A stretch of 64,000 nucleotides of DNA. Origin: Paenibacillus_D sp047238105. GTDB lineage: Bacteria; Bacillota; Bacilli; Paenibacillales; Paenibacillaceae. Of the stretch, positions 1-9,729 are shown one piece after another; positions within the stretch are counted from its first letter, which is position 1, and every line of letters begins with the position of its first letter. Where the stretch lies: positions 3,472,001 to 3,536,000 of the forward strand of contig NZ_JBDFMD010000001.1 in assembly GCF_047238105.1 (NCBI RefSeq). Direction: 5' to 3'. The notes below the pieces were generated by a model. That model was not told the DNA's origin and did no database searches. It was given only the letters and a program-made list of their open reading frames with translations. The position numbers and the translations under genes are program-made.

Positions 1-3000
1 GTCAAAGGTGACCGTGAACGCAGTTGGTTGGCCAACAAATGGCGGGTACTGCGTTTGAGGAGGGGAGCTAAGGTTAGGATAAGCGATACCATAGACTGAG
101 AAGTTCTTCACATATAAGGTCAGCGTCCAATCGGACGAATCCAGGGTGAGATACTCCCCATCGGCATTCGGAGTCGTGCGGATGACATTGACCGCGTTCC
201 CGTGATAGCGATACACGGTATAATTCGACTTGCCTTGCAATTCCGCAGGAATCGGAATCATGACTTTGATCAGCCCATTGGTTTGTCCGATAAGGCCCTC
301 GGAATCCCAGTTAACCGCTTCGGTAACACGATAGAACTTTTCAATAATCATGTCGAGGTATAACCCGATTGTCGTATTGTTATTCCGAGCGCTCGTATCG
401 ATCTTTCTGATGGCATCTAAGATATCGGAATCATTCGTGGTTTCATCGACCTTTTCAATGACCATTTCAACCTTGGTAAACCCTGTATTGTTATACTCGT
501 TGAGCAGGTATTCTACGGACTCAGGATGCAGATTATCGATGACGATCGGCGGCGTACCCGTGCCTTGCAGCTTCAGTGCACTGCTGGCATTGTAGGGGAA
601 TACAACGTTGCCAAGATCTACAACCTGTAGCTCTCCCCCGATGACAATCGCAATGATGGCTGTCTTCTCGCCTAGCGTGATCTTCAGGTTGTACGTCCCC
701 GCCGGTACATCATGGATGGTGAAACGACCTGCGGCATCCGTAGTCGCTGTGTCTCCATACTGAGTATTGCCTTTCACAATCTCCACGGTGGCTCCCGGAA
801 GGGTAACGGCAGGCGTGCTGTCGTCCACCACAGTGCCGATGACAATATAATTCCCGGTCGATGGCTCGGCTTGCCAGGTGGCGGTGTAATCGCGACGGCC
901 TGTCGAGCCTTTTGTTATCGTGACAGTAAGGGTCGGTTCGGACAGCCCCGTGCCCGTCCATCCCGCAAAGGTATACCCTGGTTTGGTCGGGTTCGTTAAG
1001 GTGAAGTTCTCACTCTCGACGGTATAGGTTGCCGGGTTCGACGGATCGACTGTCCAAGCGTCAAGCTCGTAGTTGATCATGTAGATGTCAGCTGCGAAGA
1101 CAGCCGTATAGGTTGCCGCCGCGTAACGGCCGGAATCCTCCTTCTGCGGGTCAAAGCTAACACTTGTGCTAACAGTCGCACCGGATGCGTCCTGCCATTC
1201 GACAAAGCGATATCCCGGGTTTGCCGTTGCTACCGAACCCGTTGCCGTACCGCTCTCGGGGTTCAACGATTCATAGGTCTGACTAACTGTACCGTAGTCC
1301 GCATGATTGACAACATATTCAATCGTGATATGACCGATCTCCGTCCACACGGCATAGAGAGTCGTGGAACCATCGGCTTTATCCCAGTCTCTCTCACTGC
1401 TCATGTCCGCATCATAATACTTTGTGCCATTGCTTGGTTGGTCAAAGTATCCGAGGAAGGTATATCCTGCCCGACTCGGTGCTGTTGCAGCCGGCATAGG
1501 CTGATCGTACGTTGCCGTGACGCTGTCGCTGCCGCCACTGCCGCCGTTGTCGTCCAACGTCACGATACTAGTCATGGCTGTCCATGTCGCCGTGTAGTTG
1601 CGATCGCCTGTCGAACCTTTTGTTACCGTTACCGTCTGGGTTGGTGCAGACAGCCCTGTTCCCGTCCATCCCGCGAAGGTATACCCCGTTTTTGTCGGAT
1701 TGGTTAAGGTAAAGTCATCGCTTTCTACCGTATAGGTATCAGGATTTGCGTCGTTATCGCTGCCGTCGTTAAGAATGTAGGTGATCGTGAAGTCGGTCAC
1801 TTCGAATTGTGCCGTATAGGTGTCGTCACCAGTGACGGGTTCGATGGTCTTGTCCCACTCGGTGAACGCATACCCTGGAATGTTTGTAATGCCCGGTGCC
1901 GTCGGCGTTGCCCCGTAGACAACCTGCGACGTGGTGGCACCTGTCGTCGTTCCCTTAGCCGGGTCGATGACAAAGGTAATGGTATACACGTTTCTCGCAT
2001 AATAGATATCCACGACCGTACTGCCGTCCGCTGCGATGATTTCCTGATCAAACGGTAAGGCGGTGAAGCCGGGATAGGTCTTCGCCTCAGCATTTGTTGG
2101 AGTCCCGGTCGTACCGCTCAGGCTCTCAACGTCGGGAGCTGCGGTATAACCGCCGTCGATGGCCGCCTGATGATGGTTAACCGTATACGCTGTACCGGTG
2201 TTCGGTGTCCATGTGGCGTAGACGGCTGTGGTTGCTGTAATCGCCGTCTGGAAGTCAAACGCCGTGGAGCCTCCGTTTGTGGTTACCCAGCTGTTGAAAG
2301 TAAAGCCCACTTTCGTCGGGTCTGCCGGCGAGGTGGCTTGCCCACCAGACAGCATCGTTTGCGGAGCAGGATTATCAAGCAGCTGTGCTCCGTCATAGAA
2401 GGCTACAGTGTAATAATGGATGTCTCTGCTCGCGTTGGAGTCAGAGAGCTGTACCCCGGTATTCATATCGTTGACATAGATGTCATAAGTCCCGGGCGCG
2501 ACGCCGCTGGCCGAATGGATATTTTCACTTGCTGCAAGCGTGTATTGGCGGGTGCCGTCTTGCCACAGCTCCACCGTTCGACCCGGATAGCTCGCTCCGT
2601 CGAGCAGGATGGTTACGCTCGGAGAGAAGGTATCGGCAACGGTCACCTTATCACTTGTTGCTGTTGCTGGGGTAGGCAATGCTGTGCCTTCGACCGATGT
2701 GATGGTAGCCTCACTGATATATTCTGTTTCTGCCGTTGCACCAGACGGCACGGAAGCCTCAAAGGTCAATTCCGTATGACCGTTTGCAGGTACGGAGCTT
2801 ATCGTATAAGGGAAGGTGGCGTTTTCTTTCGCATCGCCGTCTTCGATTAAACTCTCATCCACAAATGTCAGACCGATGGGCAAATTATCGTTAAGGATGA
2901 CGTTAGTAATATCACTATTGGTCAGATTGGTAACAGTAATGGTATAGATGACTTTTTCACCTGCAGACACCGAATCCGATGCTGGGGCGATATCGATTTT

Positions 3001-4884
3001 CAGTTTAGGGATAATCTTGCCGTTATTCCCCAGTCTGGTAACAAACGTGCCATGTTGATCACCAAGCCATGCATTGGCGTATGCCGCACCGGCAGTGCCG
3101 GTGATATTGCTGCCTTTCGGCTGGGATGCCAATACGTTGTTGTCGATTACTTTAGGGGTGCTTGAGATTTCGCCTTCACTCTCAGTAATGTTATCATAAT
3201 AATACGGATTGTCTACGTTCGGTATGAAGCGCGCAGTTGCAGTTGCAATGTTGTTATCCATATACTCGTTACTGTAGAACGTACCGGAATCGTAGATATC
3301 CGTTAATCCCACCGTATAGGTAAGCTGCACAGGGAGAAGTTGAGCATTGGAATAACTGCCCGGCACAGGATTTTGACGATCGCTGAACATGATCAACGGT
3401 ACTTCATCGGGACGGATGATCCATTTGATTTCCCTCGTATCCCTGTCGTACTCAACCGTCGTGCCCATGTTCGGGAACTCATAGATGGTCACTGCCCCGG
3501 ATTGGGATTTTATCGTTCCTGTTAATGCACCCATTCTGGGGGCTGATTGTAGCTCCATCCCGTCCCCCAACACATCAGTGAGGATAAGATTCAACGGTTC
3601 GCCGAACTCATTGGTCTGTTCGAACGGTATATTTTTTTCCTTGGTAGCGGCCTCTACCAATGCTGCCAGATCGCCAAGCGCCTCATCCACCTTGGTCAGA
3701 TCAGTCGGAGAGATAAAATAAATATAATCGGTTGCATATACGTAGCCGGGCGTACCCGCTATACCATACTTATTATTATCCCCAGGTGCGTTTGTTGTAA
3801 GTGTGGTCAGTTGGTTACGTACATCTAATTCAGCGCCAGCCGATGCCGATGCCAGCCGACTTGGCTTCAATAGAGCTGTGGCCAGATTGTTGCCTTCGCT
3901 CAGACCAAAGGCCACATTAAACCATACAACATCCTTGCCGCCGCTATGTGCGCTGTACGCCATCTTGAGCTCTTCTTTAAGCTTGGCCGCACTCAAGATG
4001 CTCAGCGCCGTAATCTCAGCCGTACCGGTTGAACCGCTGCCCGCTCTTTCTGTTCCGTTCGGTGGACTGTTATACCAGTTCGTATAGGCTCTGTTGGCCT
4101 CACCGTCGGTCAGGAGCAGAACATACGGAGACCTTTCGGTGTCTTCGCTACTAACTGGTAGTTCTGTAATGTCTGCTTTTAAAGCATGGATGGCCGTATA
4201 CAGCCCCATTTGAGTGGCCGTACCGGTAGAGGTAGATATCGTTTGGGCTGTAGTTGTTCCCGTTGTTCCGTCAAGGAATGTCTGGGTCACTCCTGCCTTC
4301 CTGGTTATGGTTTGATTATTGCTGGTGATATAACGGTCGGTTACGGTGGTGCTGTCCCCGGTTTCAGGCGTAGAATAGGAGGCCAGCGGAAACAATGTCC
4401 CGACGTTGCCGGGGGTCGAGAGACCGTAATAATAGATACCGATCCGATTCCTCGGATTGGCAGCCATAATCATATCGATCCCCTTATTTACGGCATCTTT
4501 CATTCTGGTAACACGATCCGCTGTCATACTCGCCGACATATCCAGAACCATCGCTACGTCGGCGGCTGCCTGTTCCCGCCCTGTGTTGGTAGAGGTGCGG
4601 ACGTATTCCTGGGCTAATGCCGACAGGGTGACGTCAAATTGAGTTTCGTTTACCGAAACAGATTTGTCCGCCCAAATACGGCCGTCGTCAGTGGCAGTGC
4701 CTAAAGTAGAAGGCCGTGCGGCTGTGGACGGATCTGAGCTTAACTCCACGACGTAGTTGTTAAGGCCGTTCATTTGCGCTCCGGATTGATCCGCCCACAC
4801 CTGTGTCGGCAGCATCCCGCTCAGCATGGTGACGATAAGCAGCCACGTGCAAATGCGGTTCATTGATTTGTTTTTCAACTTCAA
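1..4884 (-). CDS. Giant secreted VWA / InlB B-repeat surface protein (3' end outside window)
   Basis: The frame is open from a TTG at 4884 to the window edge, giving 1628 residues without the C-terminus. The TTG sits 7 bases after a GAGGAGGA-type ribosome site; an ATG at 4863 is the alternative. A signal peptide covers about residues 1-35. A von Willebrand A domain follows, with MIDAS motif DMSAS at residues 115-119, reaching to about residue 330. Around residues 626-750 is a DUF11-like repeat, then InlB/Listeria-Bacteroides B-repeats near 820-895, 1030-1100, 1103-1180 and 1265-1335 (recurring GYTFAGWTG). A carboxypeptidase-regulatory-like beta sandwich lies near 1338-1430. The family is extracellular and usually adhesive or wall-associated. 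An SLH or sortase anchor would be expected beyond the edge, but that is inference. Confidence 0.85.
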   Translation of the reverse strand, partial: MKLKNKSMNRICTWLLIVTMLSGMLPTQVWADQSGAQMNGLNNYVVELSSDPSTAARPSTLGTATDDGRIWADKSVSVNETQFDVTLSALAQEYVRTSTNTGREQAAADVAMVLDMSASMTADRVTRMKDAVNKGIDMIMAANPRNRIGIYYYGLSTPGNVGTLFPLASYSTPETGDSTTVTDRYITSNNQTITRKAGVTQTFLDGTTGTTTAQTISTSTGTATQMGLYTAIHALKADITELPVSSEDTERSPYVLLLTDGEANRAYTNWYNSPPNGTERAGSGSTGTAEITALSILSAAKLKEELKMAYSAHSGGKDVVWFNVAFGLSEGNNLATALLKPSRLASASAGAELDVRNQLTTLTTNAPGDNNKYGIAGTPGYVYATDYIYFISPTDLTKVDEALGDLAALVEAATKEKNIPFEQTNEFGEPLNLILTDVLGDGMELQSAPRMGALTGTIKSQSGAVTIYEFPNMGTTVEYDRDTREIKWIIRPDEVPLIMFSDRQNPVPGSYSNAQLLPVQLTYTVGLTDIYDSGTFYSNEYMDNNIATATARFIPNVDNPYYYDNITESEGEISSTPKVIDNNVLASQPKGSNITGTAGAAYANAWLGDQHGTFVTRLGNNGKIIPKLKIDIAPASDSVSAGEKVIYTITVTNLTNSDITNVILNDNLPIGLTFVDESLIEDGDAKENATFPYTISSVPANGHTELTFEASVPSGATAETEYISEATITSVEGTALPTPATATSDKVTVADTFSPSVTILLDGASYPGRTVELWQDGTRQYTLAASENIHSASGVAPGTYDIYVNDMNTGVQLSDSNASRDIHYYTVAFYDGAQLLDNPAPQTMLSGGQATSPADPTKVGFTFNSWVTTNGGSTAFDFQTAITATTAVYATWTPNTGTAYTVNHHQAAIDGGYTAAPDVESLSGTTGTPTNAEAKTYPGFTALPFDQEIIAADGSTVVDIYYARNVYTITFVIDPAKGTTTGATTSQVVYGATPTAPGITNIPGYAFTEWDKTIEPVTGDDTYTAQFEVTDFTITYILNDGSDNDANPDTYTVESDDFTLTNPTKTGYTFAGWTGTGLSAPTQTVTVTKGSTGDRNYTATWTAMTSIVTLDDNGGSGGSDSVTATYDQPMPAATAPSRAGYTFLGYFDQPSNGTKYYDADMSSERDWDKADGSTTLYAVWTEIGHITIEYVVNHADYGTVSQTYESLNPESGTATGSVATANPGYRFVEWQDASGATVSTSVSFDPQKEDSGRYAAATYTAVFAADIYMINYELDAWTVDPSNPATYTVESENFTLTNPTKPGYTFAGWTGTGLSEPTLTVTITKGSTGRRDYTATWQAEPSTGNYIVIGTVVDDSTPAVTLPGATVEIVKGNTQYGDTATTDAAGRFTIHDVPAGTYNLKITLGEKTAIIAIVIGGELQVVDLGNVVFPYNASSALKLQGTGTPPIVIDNLHPESVEYLLNEYNNTGFTKVEMVIEKVDETTNDSDILDAIRKIDTSARNNNTTIGLYLDMIIEKFYRVTEAVNWDSEGLIGQTNGLIKVMIPIPAELQGKSNYTVYRYHGNAVNVIRTTPNADGEYLTLDSSDWTLTLYVKNFSVYGIAYPNLSSPPQTQYPPFVGQPTAFTVTFD

Positions 4885-5267
4885 AGGTCTTCCTCCTCGT
4901 ATAACGTTAATCTATGTTTGTCATTGCGCTGCACTCCAAGGATTGTTCTATCGGGTTGATTCTAATGCCAATCCCATGGATCAACCCCTTGACAGATCAA
5001 ACTTGGGCTTATTGAAATCAATTAAAATCATGCCCCTTTCAGATTTCCCGGACACCTCTCTCGGTTCCGATTAATCAATAAAAATAGGTCTAATGACTTA
5101 TAAGCATCCTGCTTGTTTATTGTAATATATGGTTCTTGACAGAATCTGAACAATCTCGGTCCCTTAGTAAGGGCGCTGACTTGCCACGGGCAGAGCTGGG
5201 CGAATCACTAAGGTATACAAAAACGCAAGTAGGAGTCGAGTCTTGAAAGTAGAGGAGCGACACCATC
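4885..5267. other. Divergent intergenic region between surface-protein gene and kinase gene
   Basis: About 380 bases separate two divergent genes. There is an inverted repeat, GGGTTGAT at 4953-4960 with ATCAACCC at 4980-4987, but no T-run follows. A small hairpin CCCTTAGTAAGGG lies near 5161-5173. A TTGACA occurs at 4989, but no convincing -10 box stands at the right distance. No AraR-type operator like the one at 61745 is present before the kinase gene at 5268. I see no gene here. Confidence 0.5.
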
Positions 5268-6605
5268 ATGGATCAAAATATTAAACAATCCATAGTGAGG
5301 GGAGAAACCTCGCTTGGCATCGAGTTTGGATCTACACGAATCAAGGCTATACTGATTGATGACAAGTTTGAAACCATTGCTTCCAGCAGCTATGAGTGGG
5401 AAAATCAATTGATCGACGGTTATTGGACCTATCATCAGCAAGATATGATGAACGGGTTGCAAGAAACCTATCGCCAATTGAAGCAAGAGGTTGAGGAAAC
5501 TTATGGCGTATCACTGGGGAAAATCGGATCAATCGGATGTTCCGCTATGATGCAGGGCTATATTGCACTTCATCACTCAGGGGAGCTTTTGGTTCCGTTC
5601 CGGACATGGCGCAATGCCACAACGGGTACAGCTGCAGCTGAGCTAACCGAGAGATTCCAGTGTAAAATTCCTCAACGCTGGAGCATCGCACATTTGTATC
5701 AAGCGATTTTGGACAATGAAGAGCATGTAGCCAATATTGATTATTTGACAACTTTGTCGGGTTACATTCATTGGCTATTAACGGGCAGTAAGGCACTTGG
5801 TTTGGGGGATGCCTCCAACATTTCTGTAGGGACGTCGATTTTTGCCATGTTAGTACTGGAGAAAGATTTATCTGCGGTGTACCCCGAGATTGACATCGTG
5901 AATACTCCTGATGGCAGCCCTGTCGCTATGGTTCTTGCTAACAACTGCTCCAGCGATATTAATGCCTGGCTCGGCTTGTTCCGTGAATTCTATGAAGCTA
6001 TGGGGCTGGAACCCGATATGAACCAGCTATTCAGCGTTTTGTTCGGCAAAGCGCTGGAGGCAGATGCTGATGGCGGCGGTTTGCTAAGCTACGGTTACTA
6101 TTCAGGCGAGAACATTACCGGGCTTGCAAAAGGTCGCCCGCTGTTCGTTCGTTCTCCGGAAAGCCGTTTCAATCTAGCTAACTTCATGAGAGTTCAGCTG
6201 TTTACCGCGTTTGCTGCATTAAGGCTAGGTGTCGATATTTTGACACAGAAGGAGGATGTCACGATTGACGGCATTTTGGCGCATGGCGGACTGTTCAAGA
6301 CGCCCCTAGTCGGTCAAAAAATGTGTGCCGCAGCACTGAATGTTCCTGTTAAGATCATGTCTACGGCGGGTGAGGGCGGCGCATGGGGAATGGCGATTTT
6401 GGCCTCTTATATGACTAATAAGGAGCTGCACGAGGGCTTGGCTGATTACCTTACTGCTAAGGTGTTCAAGGATGTCGAGGGAGTAGACGTTTACCCTGAC
6501 AGCGCAGATGTGAATGGTTTTGCCTTGTTTATGAAGCGTTACACGGAAGGGCTGGCGATTGAGCAGGCAGCGGTAGATCATTTTTTGGAAAATTGGACGA
6601 AGTAA
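5268..6605 (+). CDS. FGGY-family sugar kinase paralogue with in-frame 92-codon deletion
   Basis: This 445-residue protein aligns throughout with the full-length FGGY kinase at 62106-63722 (538 residues), except that one block is missing. After residue 183 (GDAS) the sequence jumps straight to NISVGTS, skipping what are residues 185-276 in the intact paralogue. The missing block includes the PEGDAGTGM segment, whose Asp is the likely catalytic base of FGGY kinases, and the link between the two actin-like lobes. The N-terminal GIEFGSTRIKA phosphate-binding segment and the C-terminal AEGGAWGMA segment remain. The start ATG follows a GAGGAG site. The gene is visibly AT-richer than its paralogue. 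Ribulokinase or xylulokinase activity is therefore unlikely; it may be a decayed or repurposed copy. Confidence 0.8.
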   Translation: MDQNIKQSIVRGETSLGIEFGSTRIKAILIDDKFETIASSSYEWENQLIDGYWTYHQQDMMNGLQETYRQLKQEVEETYGVSLGKIGSIGCSAMMQGYIALHHSGELLVPFRTWRNATTGTAAAELTERFQCKIPQRWSIAHLYQAILDNEEHVANIDYLTTLSGYIHWLLTGSKALGLGDASNISVGTSIFAMLVLEKDLSAVYPEIDIVNTPDGSPVAMVLANNCSSDINAWLGLFREFYEAMGLEPDMNQLFSVLFGKALEADADGGGLLSYGYYSGENITGLAKGRPLFVRSPESRFNLANFMRVQLFTAFAALRLGVDILTQKEDVTIDGILAHGGLFKTPLVGQKMCAAALNVPVKIMSTAGEGGAWGMAILASYMTNKELHEGLADYLTAKVFKDVEGVDVYPDSADVNGFALFMKRYTEGLAIEQAAVDHFLENWTK

Positions 6606-6611
6606 GCTAAT

Positions 6612-6632
6612 AACCCCTCGAAAAGGGGTTTG
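6612..6632 (+). terminator. Terminator after truncated kinase gene
   Basis: AACCCC pairs with GGGGTT around a short A-rich loop, just after the kinase stop codon. The T-run is short. Confidence 0.55.
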
Positions 6633-6670
6633 TCCTAACCCGAGTTTCGTCATTCCGGAGAAGATATGCT

Positions 6671-7018
6671 ATGATGGAATTTGCTAAATTAATAATGAGG
6701 AGTGGTATTCTGAGAAAAAGACAACCGATGTCATTTGATGATCTGCTAAAGGACCTGCAAGGACAGAAAACGATGCAAGACGACCCCAGTCAGCCTTCAT
6801 TGGAAAAGCTTTTTCCTGCATCGTTTATGCAAAAGCATTCCAGATTCAATAGCTTCCAGGAGTTTCAGGAAAAGGGCAACTTCCAGGCGGATACGCTGCA
6901 AGACATTGAAAAAATAGCCGGTGAGCTTTTCGATCGGCATATTGACAGGGAGACGGATTTTCCGGACTGGGAGACGATGCTGAAAGCCGCAAACAGGGAG
7001 TTTGAAAGAGGTAAATAG
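6671..7018 (+). CDS. Small hydrophilic protein of unknown function
   Basis: This 115-residue protein starts at an ATG preceded by GGAGAAG. It is charged and soluble, with no signal peptide, membrane segment or motif I recognise. It has an N-terminal stretch rich in Asp, Lys and Gln and a C-terminal helix-like part (KAANREFERGK). A strong hairpin terminator follows at 7041-7070, and the ribosome site is good, so I take it as a real gene. It lies downstream of the damaged kinase but is separated from it by a hairpin, so shared transcription is uncertain. No function assigned. Confidence 0.6.
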   Translation: MMEFAKLIMRSGILRKRQPMSFDDLLKDLQGQKTMQDDPSQPSLEKLFPASFMQKHSRFNSFQEFQEKGNFQADTLQDIEKIAGELFDRHIDRETDFPDWETMLKAANREFERGK

Positions 7019-7040
7019 ACGGCCATTGGTCGGAACGAGA

Positions 7041-7070
7041 AGACGCTGGGAAGATCCCGAGCGTCTTTTT
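7041..7070 (+). terminator. Rho-independent terminator after small unknown gene
   Basis: AGACGCT pairs with AGCGTCT, with a second inner stem GGGA/TCCC, followed by five T residues. Confidence 0.85.
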
Positions 7071-7106
7071 CATACTTATGCGCGACTAGCCCAGCCGCCT
7101 CGTAGC

Positions 7107-7949
7107 TTATAACGCTCCGGCATCTCTTGCCGTATAGAACGACGGATAGATCGGCCGATATTGCAATTCGTCTCTAATCCGCGTAGTATCGGCGATCATA
7201 TCCCATGGATCATACTCCTGCTGCAGCGCTTCCGGCGATAAGTCGGTATGATGAAGCTGCAGCATCTCCGCAACGGAGATCGGCGCATCGTCGGCAACAT
7301 TGTAGATTCGCCCATCAATACCCGGTGTGGACGCCGCGAGCATCAAGGCTTGACTGATATCCGCATGATGGGCCATATGGATCCGTCTGGCCGGATGCCA
7401 TGAACGGAAGTAGGGCAGTACCTCTGCGATATGGGGGTCGCGCTCACCGTAGATGAATGGAAACCGTATGATGCGGAGCCCTAATCCATCTTCATGGTGA
7501 AGCTGGAGCAGCGCAGCTTCGGCATCTGCTTTGCTCTGAGGATAAGCAAAAGCGGGGTGGAGCTCATCCTCCTCCCGGCTGGGTCTTGCATGCTCTCCCG
7601 AACCGTAAACGTGAATGGTGCTTGAGAACACAAACCTTGGCACCTTCGCATCTAACGCAGCACGAGCCAAGGCGACGGAGCCGTCGATATTTGCCATACG
7701 GGTGGTCTCCTCATCTACACCTCTGAACTGTGCGGCCAAATGAATCACGACATCACAGCCCCGGAGAGCGTCCAGGTATTGATCCGGCTGCAAGAGATCG
7801 CCTGCTATCACTTCAGCTCCTTGCTGGAGAAGCCCCTCCACGTTTGCAGCGTTCCTGACCAAGAGTTTGACCAGATGGCCGCGCTGTAATAGACGGGGCA
7901 CAAAACGGCTGCCTACTTTACCTGTCGCACCGGTTACAAAAAAATTCAT
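7107..7949 (-). CDS. NAD(P)-dependent epimerase/dehydratase (extended SDR)
   Basis: This 280-residue protein opens with the Rossmann motif GATGKVG at residues 7-13 and has the extended-SDR catalytic pair as YPQSK, after a Ser/Thr-rich strand (FSSTIHVYG). The ribosome site AGGAGG precedes the ATG. It belongs to the NAD-dependent epimerase/dehydratase family, which acts on nucleotide sugars or small carbonyls in the cytoplasm; the substrate cannot be read from sequence. It is divergent from the MmyB-like regulator at 8065 across about 115 bases, an arrangement in which the regulator often controls the dehydrogenase. A second SDR/MmyB pair occurs at 11032-12779. Confidence 0.85.
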   Translation of the reverse strand: MNFFVTGATGKVGSRFVPRLLQRGHLVKLLVRNAANVEGLLQQGAEVIAGDLLQPDQYLDALRGCDVVIHLAAQFRGVDEETTRMANIDGSVALARAALDAKVPRFVFSSTIHVYGSGEHARPSREEDELHPAFAYPQSKADAEAALLQLHHEDGLGLRIIRFPFIYGERDPHIAEVLPYFRSWHPARRIHMAHHADISQALMLAASTPGIDGRIYNVADDAPISVAEMLQLHHTDLSPEALQQEYDPWDMIADTTRIRDELQYRPIYPSFYTARDAGAL

Positions 7950-8064
7950 TATACCATCCTCCTATATTTGTTGGCGTCATAGGTTGAGTATAATGGCAGG
8001 TGCGAATAGCATCCTTCCTTCATTTATCGTATGATTGGGAGTGTCAGGATAAGGAGGAGAAGCC

Positions 8065-8895
8065 ATGGAGGACGTGTCTTCCAAGATGTCGTTAGGGGAA
8101 TTCTTGCGTTCGCGTCGGGAACGTCTTACGCCAGAGGATGTCGGGCTGGTATCCTATGGGCGGCGACGGATTCCCGGGCTGCGAAGGGAAGAAGTGGCTC
8201 AGCTTGCTTATATCGGAATATCGTGGTATACCTCGTTGGAGCAAGGCCGAAATGTCAATCCATCGGAGGATGTGCTCAATAACATAGCTCAAGCATTGCG
8301 ACTAACAGAGGATGAACGCCAGCATCTTCATCTTCTTGCCAAACCGGCACAACAGGAAGCGGAAGTCAATCAGCATATTCACGTGGGTTTGGAACGGACA
8401 ATAAGGGCTCTTGATCCAAATCCGGCATTTGTGCTCGGAAGGTATTGGGATGTGTTGATGTGGAACAAGGCAGCCGAGTTCGTTTTTCGATTGCCTTCGG
8501 TTTCGGATCAAAGGGCGCAGCGGCTCAATTGGCTCAGATATCTTTTTACAGAACTGGGGTCAACCATTCAGGATTGGGAATCCGGTGCCAAAGTCTTGAT
8601 CGCCCAATTTCGTGCAGATTACGCACACTTTCCTAATGATGCGGGGTTTAAGGCGCTTATTGACGAGCTCATGCAGACGAGCCGGCTATTTCGCGAGATA
8701 TGGCCGCTGCATGACGTTCAGGCCGTAACAGATCGCCATAAAAGGAGCTACGATCCGCGGATCGGCGACATGGAGTTTGAACATGTGACCCTGCAACCGC
8801 AGGCCACCAATCCGGAGCTGAAGGTCATGATCTATACCGCTTCACCGGATACCGCTGCGCGTTTGCAACGTTTAGTGGGTGCTTCGAAGCCGTGA
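8065..8895 (+). CDS. MmyB-like XRE-family transcriptional regulator
   Basis: The protein has 276 residues. Residues about 10-80 form a helix-turn-helix with the MmyB signature RIPGLRREEVAQLA and WYTSLEQGR. The remaining 190 residues match the MmyB-like ligand-binding domain (WDVLMWNKAAE, then RWNWLRYLF-like text). Such regulators commonly sense small hydrophobic molecules and act on an adjacent oxidoreductase gene; here the divergent SDR at 7107 is the obvious target. AAGGAGGAG precedes the ATG. The last 20 or so codons recur as a broken copy at 10976-11038. Confidence 0.9.
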   Translation: MEDVSSKMSLGEFLRSRRERLTPEDVGLVSYGRRRIPGLRREEVAQLAYIGISWYTSLEQGRNVNPSEDVLNNIAQALRLTEDERQHLHLLAKPAQQEAEVNQHIHVGLERTIRALDPNPAFVLGRYWDVLMWNKAAEFVFRLPSVSDQRAQRLNWLRYLFTELGSTIQDWESGAKVLIAQFRADYAHFPNDAGFKALIDELMQTSRLFREIWPLHDVQAVTDRHKRSYDPRIGDMEFEHVTLQPQATNPELKVMIYTASPDTAARLQRLVGASKP

Positions 8896-9010
8896 TATCC
8901 TGCTTTGCGTTACAGAAAAGGCTATCCGTTAGAGGATGGCCTAAATGTGTTGTTGCAAAAAGTTCTTCCCGAGTACACCCCCGCTCAACCCAATCCCCCC
9001 GAGTTATGGC

Positions 9011-9499
9011 CTAAGATTCTCCCTTACCCATATCTTGGTTTTCTATCATCACATCAATAAATTTCAAGGCACCTTGGATTTCTGACTCGGATAATGAATG
9101 CAAAACCGCTATGAATCGTTCCTCCAACACTTCATGCATGGCGGCATGCACTTCAAAAATCTTTTTGCCCTCGGGAGAGAGAGTAAAATAAACCTCTTTT
9201 TTATTATCAACCATCTGTCTTCGCTTAATAAAGCCCTCTTGAAGCAGCTTATTGCTTATTTTCGAAATGCTGGCTTTGGACAAATTCATTTTTTCTGCAA
9301 TAGACGTGTTATTTATAGGTTCATTGTTTCCGATGCAATCAATTACATGTACGCTTGTTAAATTACTTGGAATGGATGTAATGCCATGTAATTGTGCCAG
9401 GCTAGTAAACTCATTACTCTCTGCTGCAAACCTTTGCTCGATTAAATGTGCATAGTGGAGAAAACGTTCGTACAGCGTTCGCTTTAATCCCTCAGACAT
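9011..9499 (-). CDS. MarR-family transcriptional regulator
   Basis: This 162-residue protein has the MarR winged helix at about residues 50-125: SIAEKMNLSKASISKISNKL is the recognition-helix region, and a wing with KRRQMVDNKKEVYF follows. GGGGAT stands upstream of the ATG. It faces away from an MFS transporter remnant at 9730, and a perfect palindrome ATTGTTAACAAT lies between them. That suggests it once controlled a drug-efflux pump that has since decayed. With the pump gone, its remaining target may be its own gene or the nitroreductase-like gene at 9906. Confidence 0.85.
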   Translation of the reverse strand: MSEGLKRTLYERFLHYAHLIEQRFAAESNEFTSLAQLHGITSIPSNLTSVHVIDCIGNNEPINNTSIAEKMNLSKASISKISNKLLQEGFIKRRQMVDNKKEVYFTLSPEGKKIFEVHAAMHEVLEERFIAVLHSLSESEIQGALKFIDVMIENQDMGKGES

Positions 9500-9662
9500 G
9501 ATTGAACATCCCCTATATTAAAAAGAATTGCCCGATTCAAAATTTCATATGCGAGCTAAAGCTACATGGTGGAGTGCGTCGAATATTATTGTTCATTTGT
9601 AAATTATTTTAACATATGAGGTAGTGGGGATCAACTTTTGAATTCCGCATTTAAAAAGAAAG

Positions 9663-9707
9663 TTGACAAGAATAACCGTTGCGTAATATAGTTTCATTGT
9701 TAACAAT
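9663..9707 (+). promoter_or_regulatory. Promoter-like boxes with MarR-type palindrome
   Basis: A TTGACA at 9663-9668 is followed about 15 bases later by TAATAT. The perfect 12-base palindrome ATTGTTAACAAT at 9696-9707 sits just downstream, where a MarR repressor would block transcription of the transporter remnant. This is inference from position and symmetry. Confidence 0.5.
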
Positions 9708-9729
9708 AATCGAAAAGAAGGCGCTGCAT

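Noticed and set aside
4989..5017. Promoter for the truncated kinase gene at TTGACA 4989
   Set aside because: No -10 box at 16-18 bases and the site is about 280 bases from the gene.
8917..8945. Terminator after the 8065 regulator gene
   Set aside because: AGGCTATCC/GGATGGCCT forms a stem with one wobble, but no T-run follows; left out as too weak.
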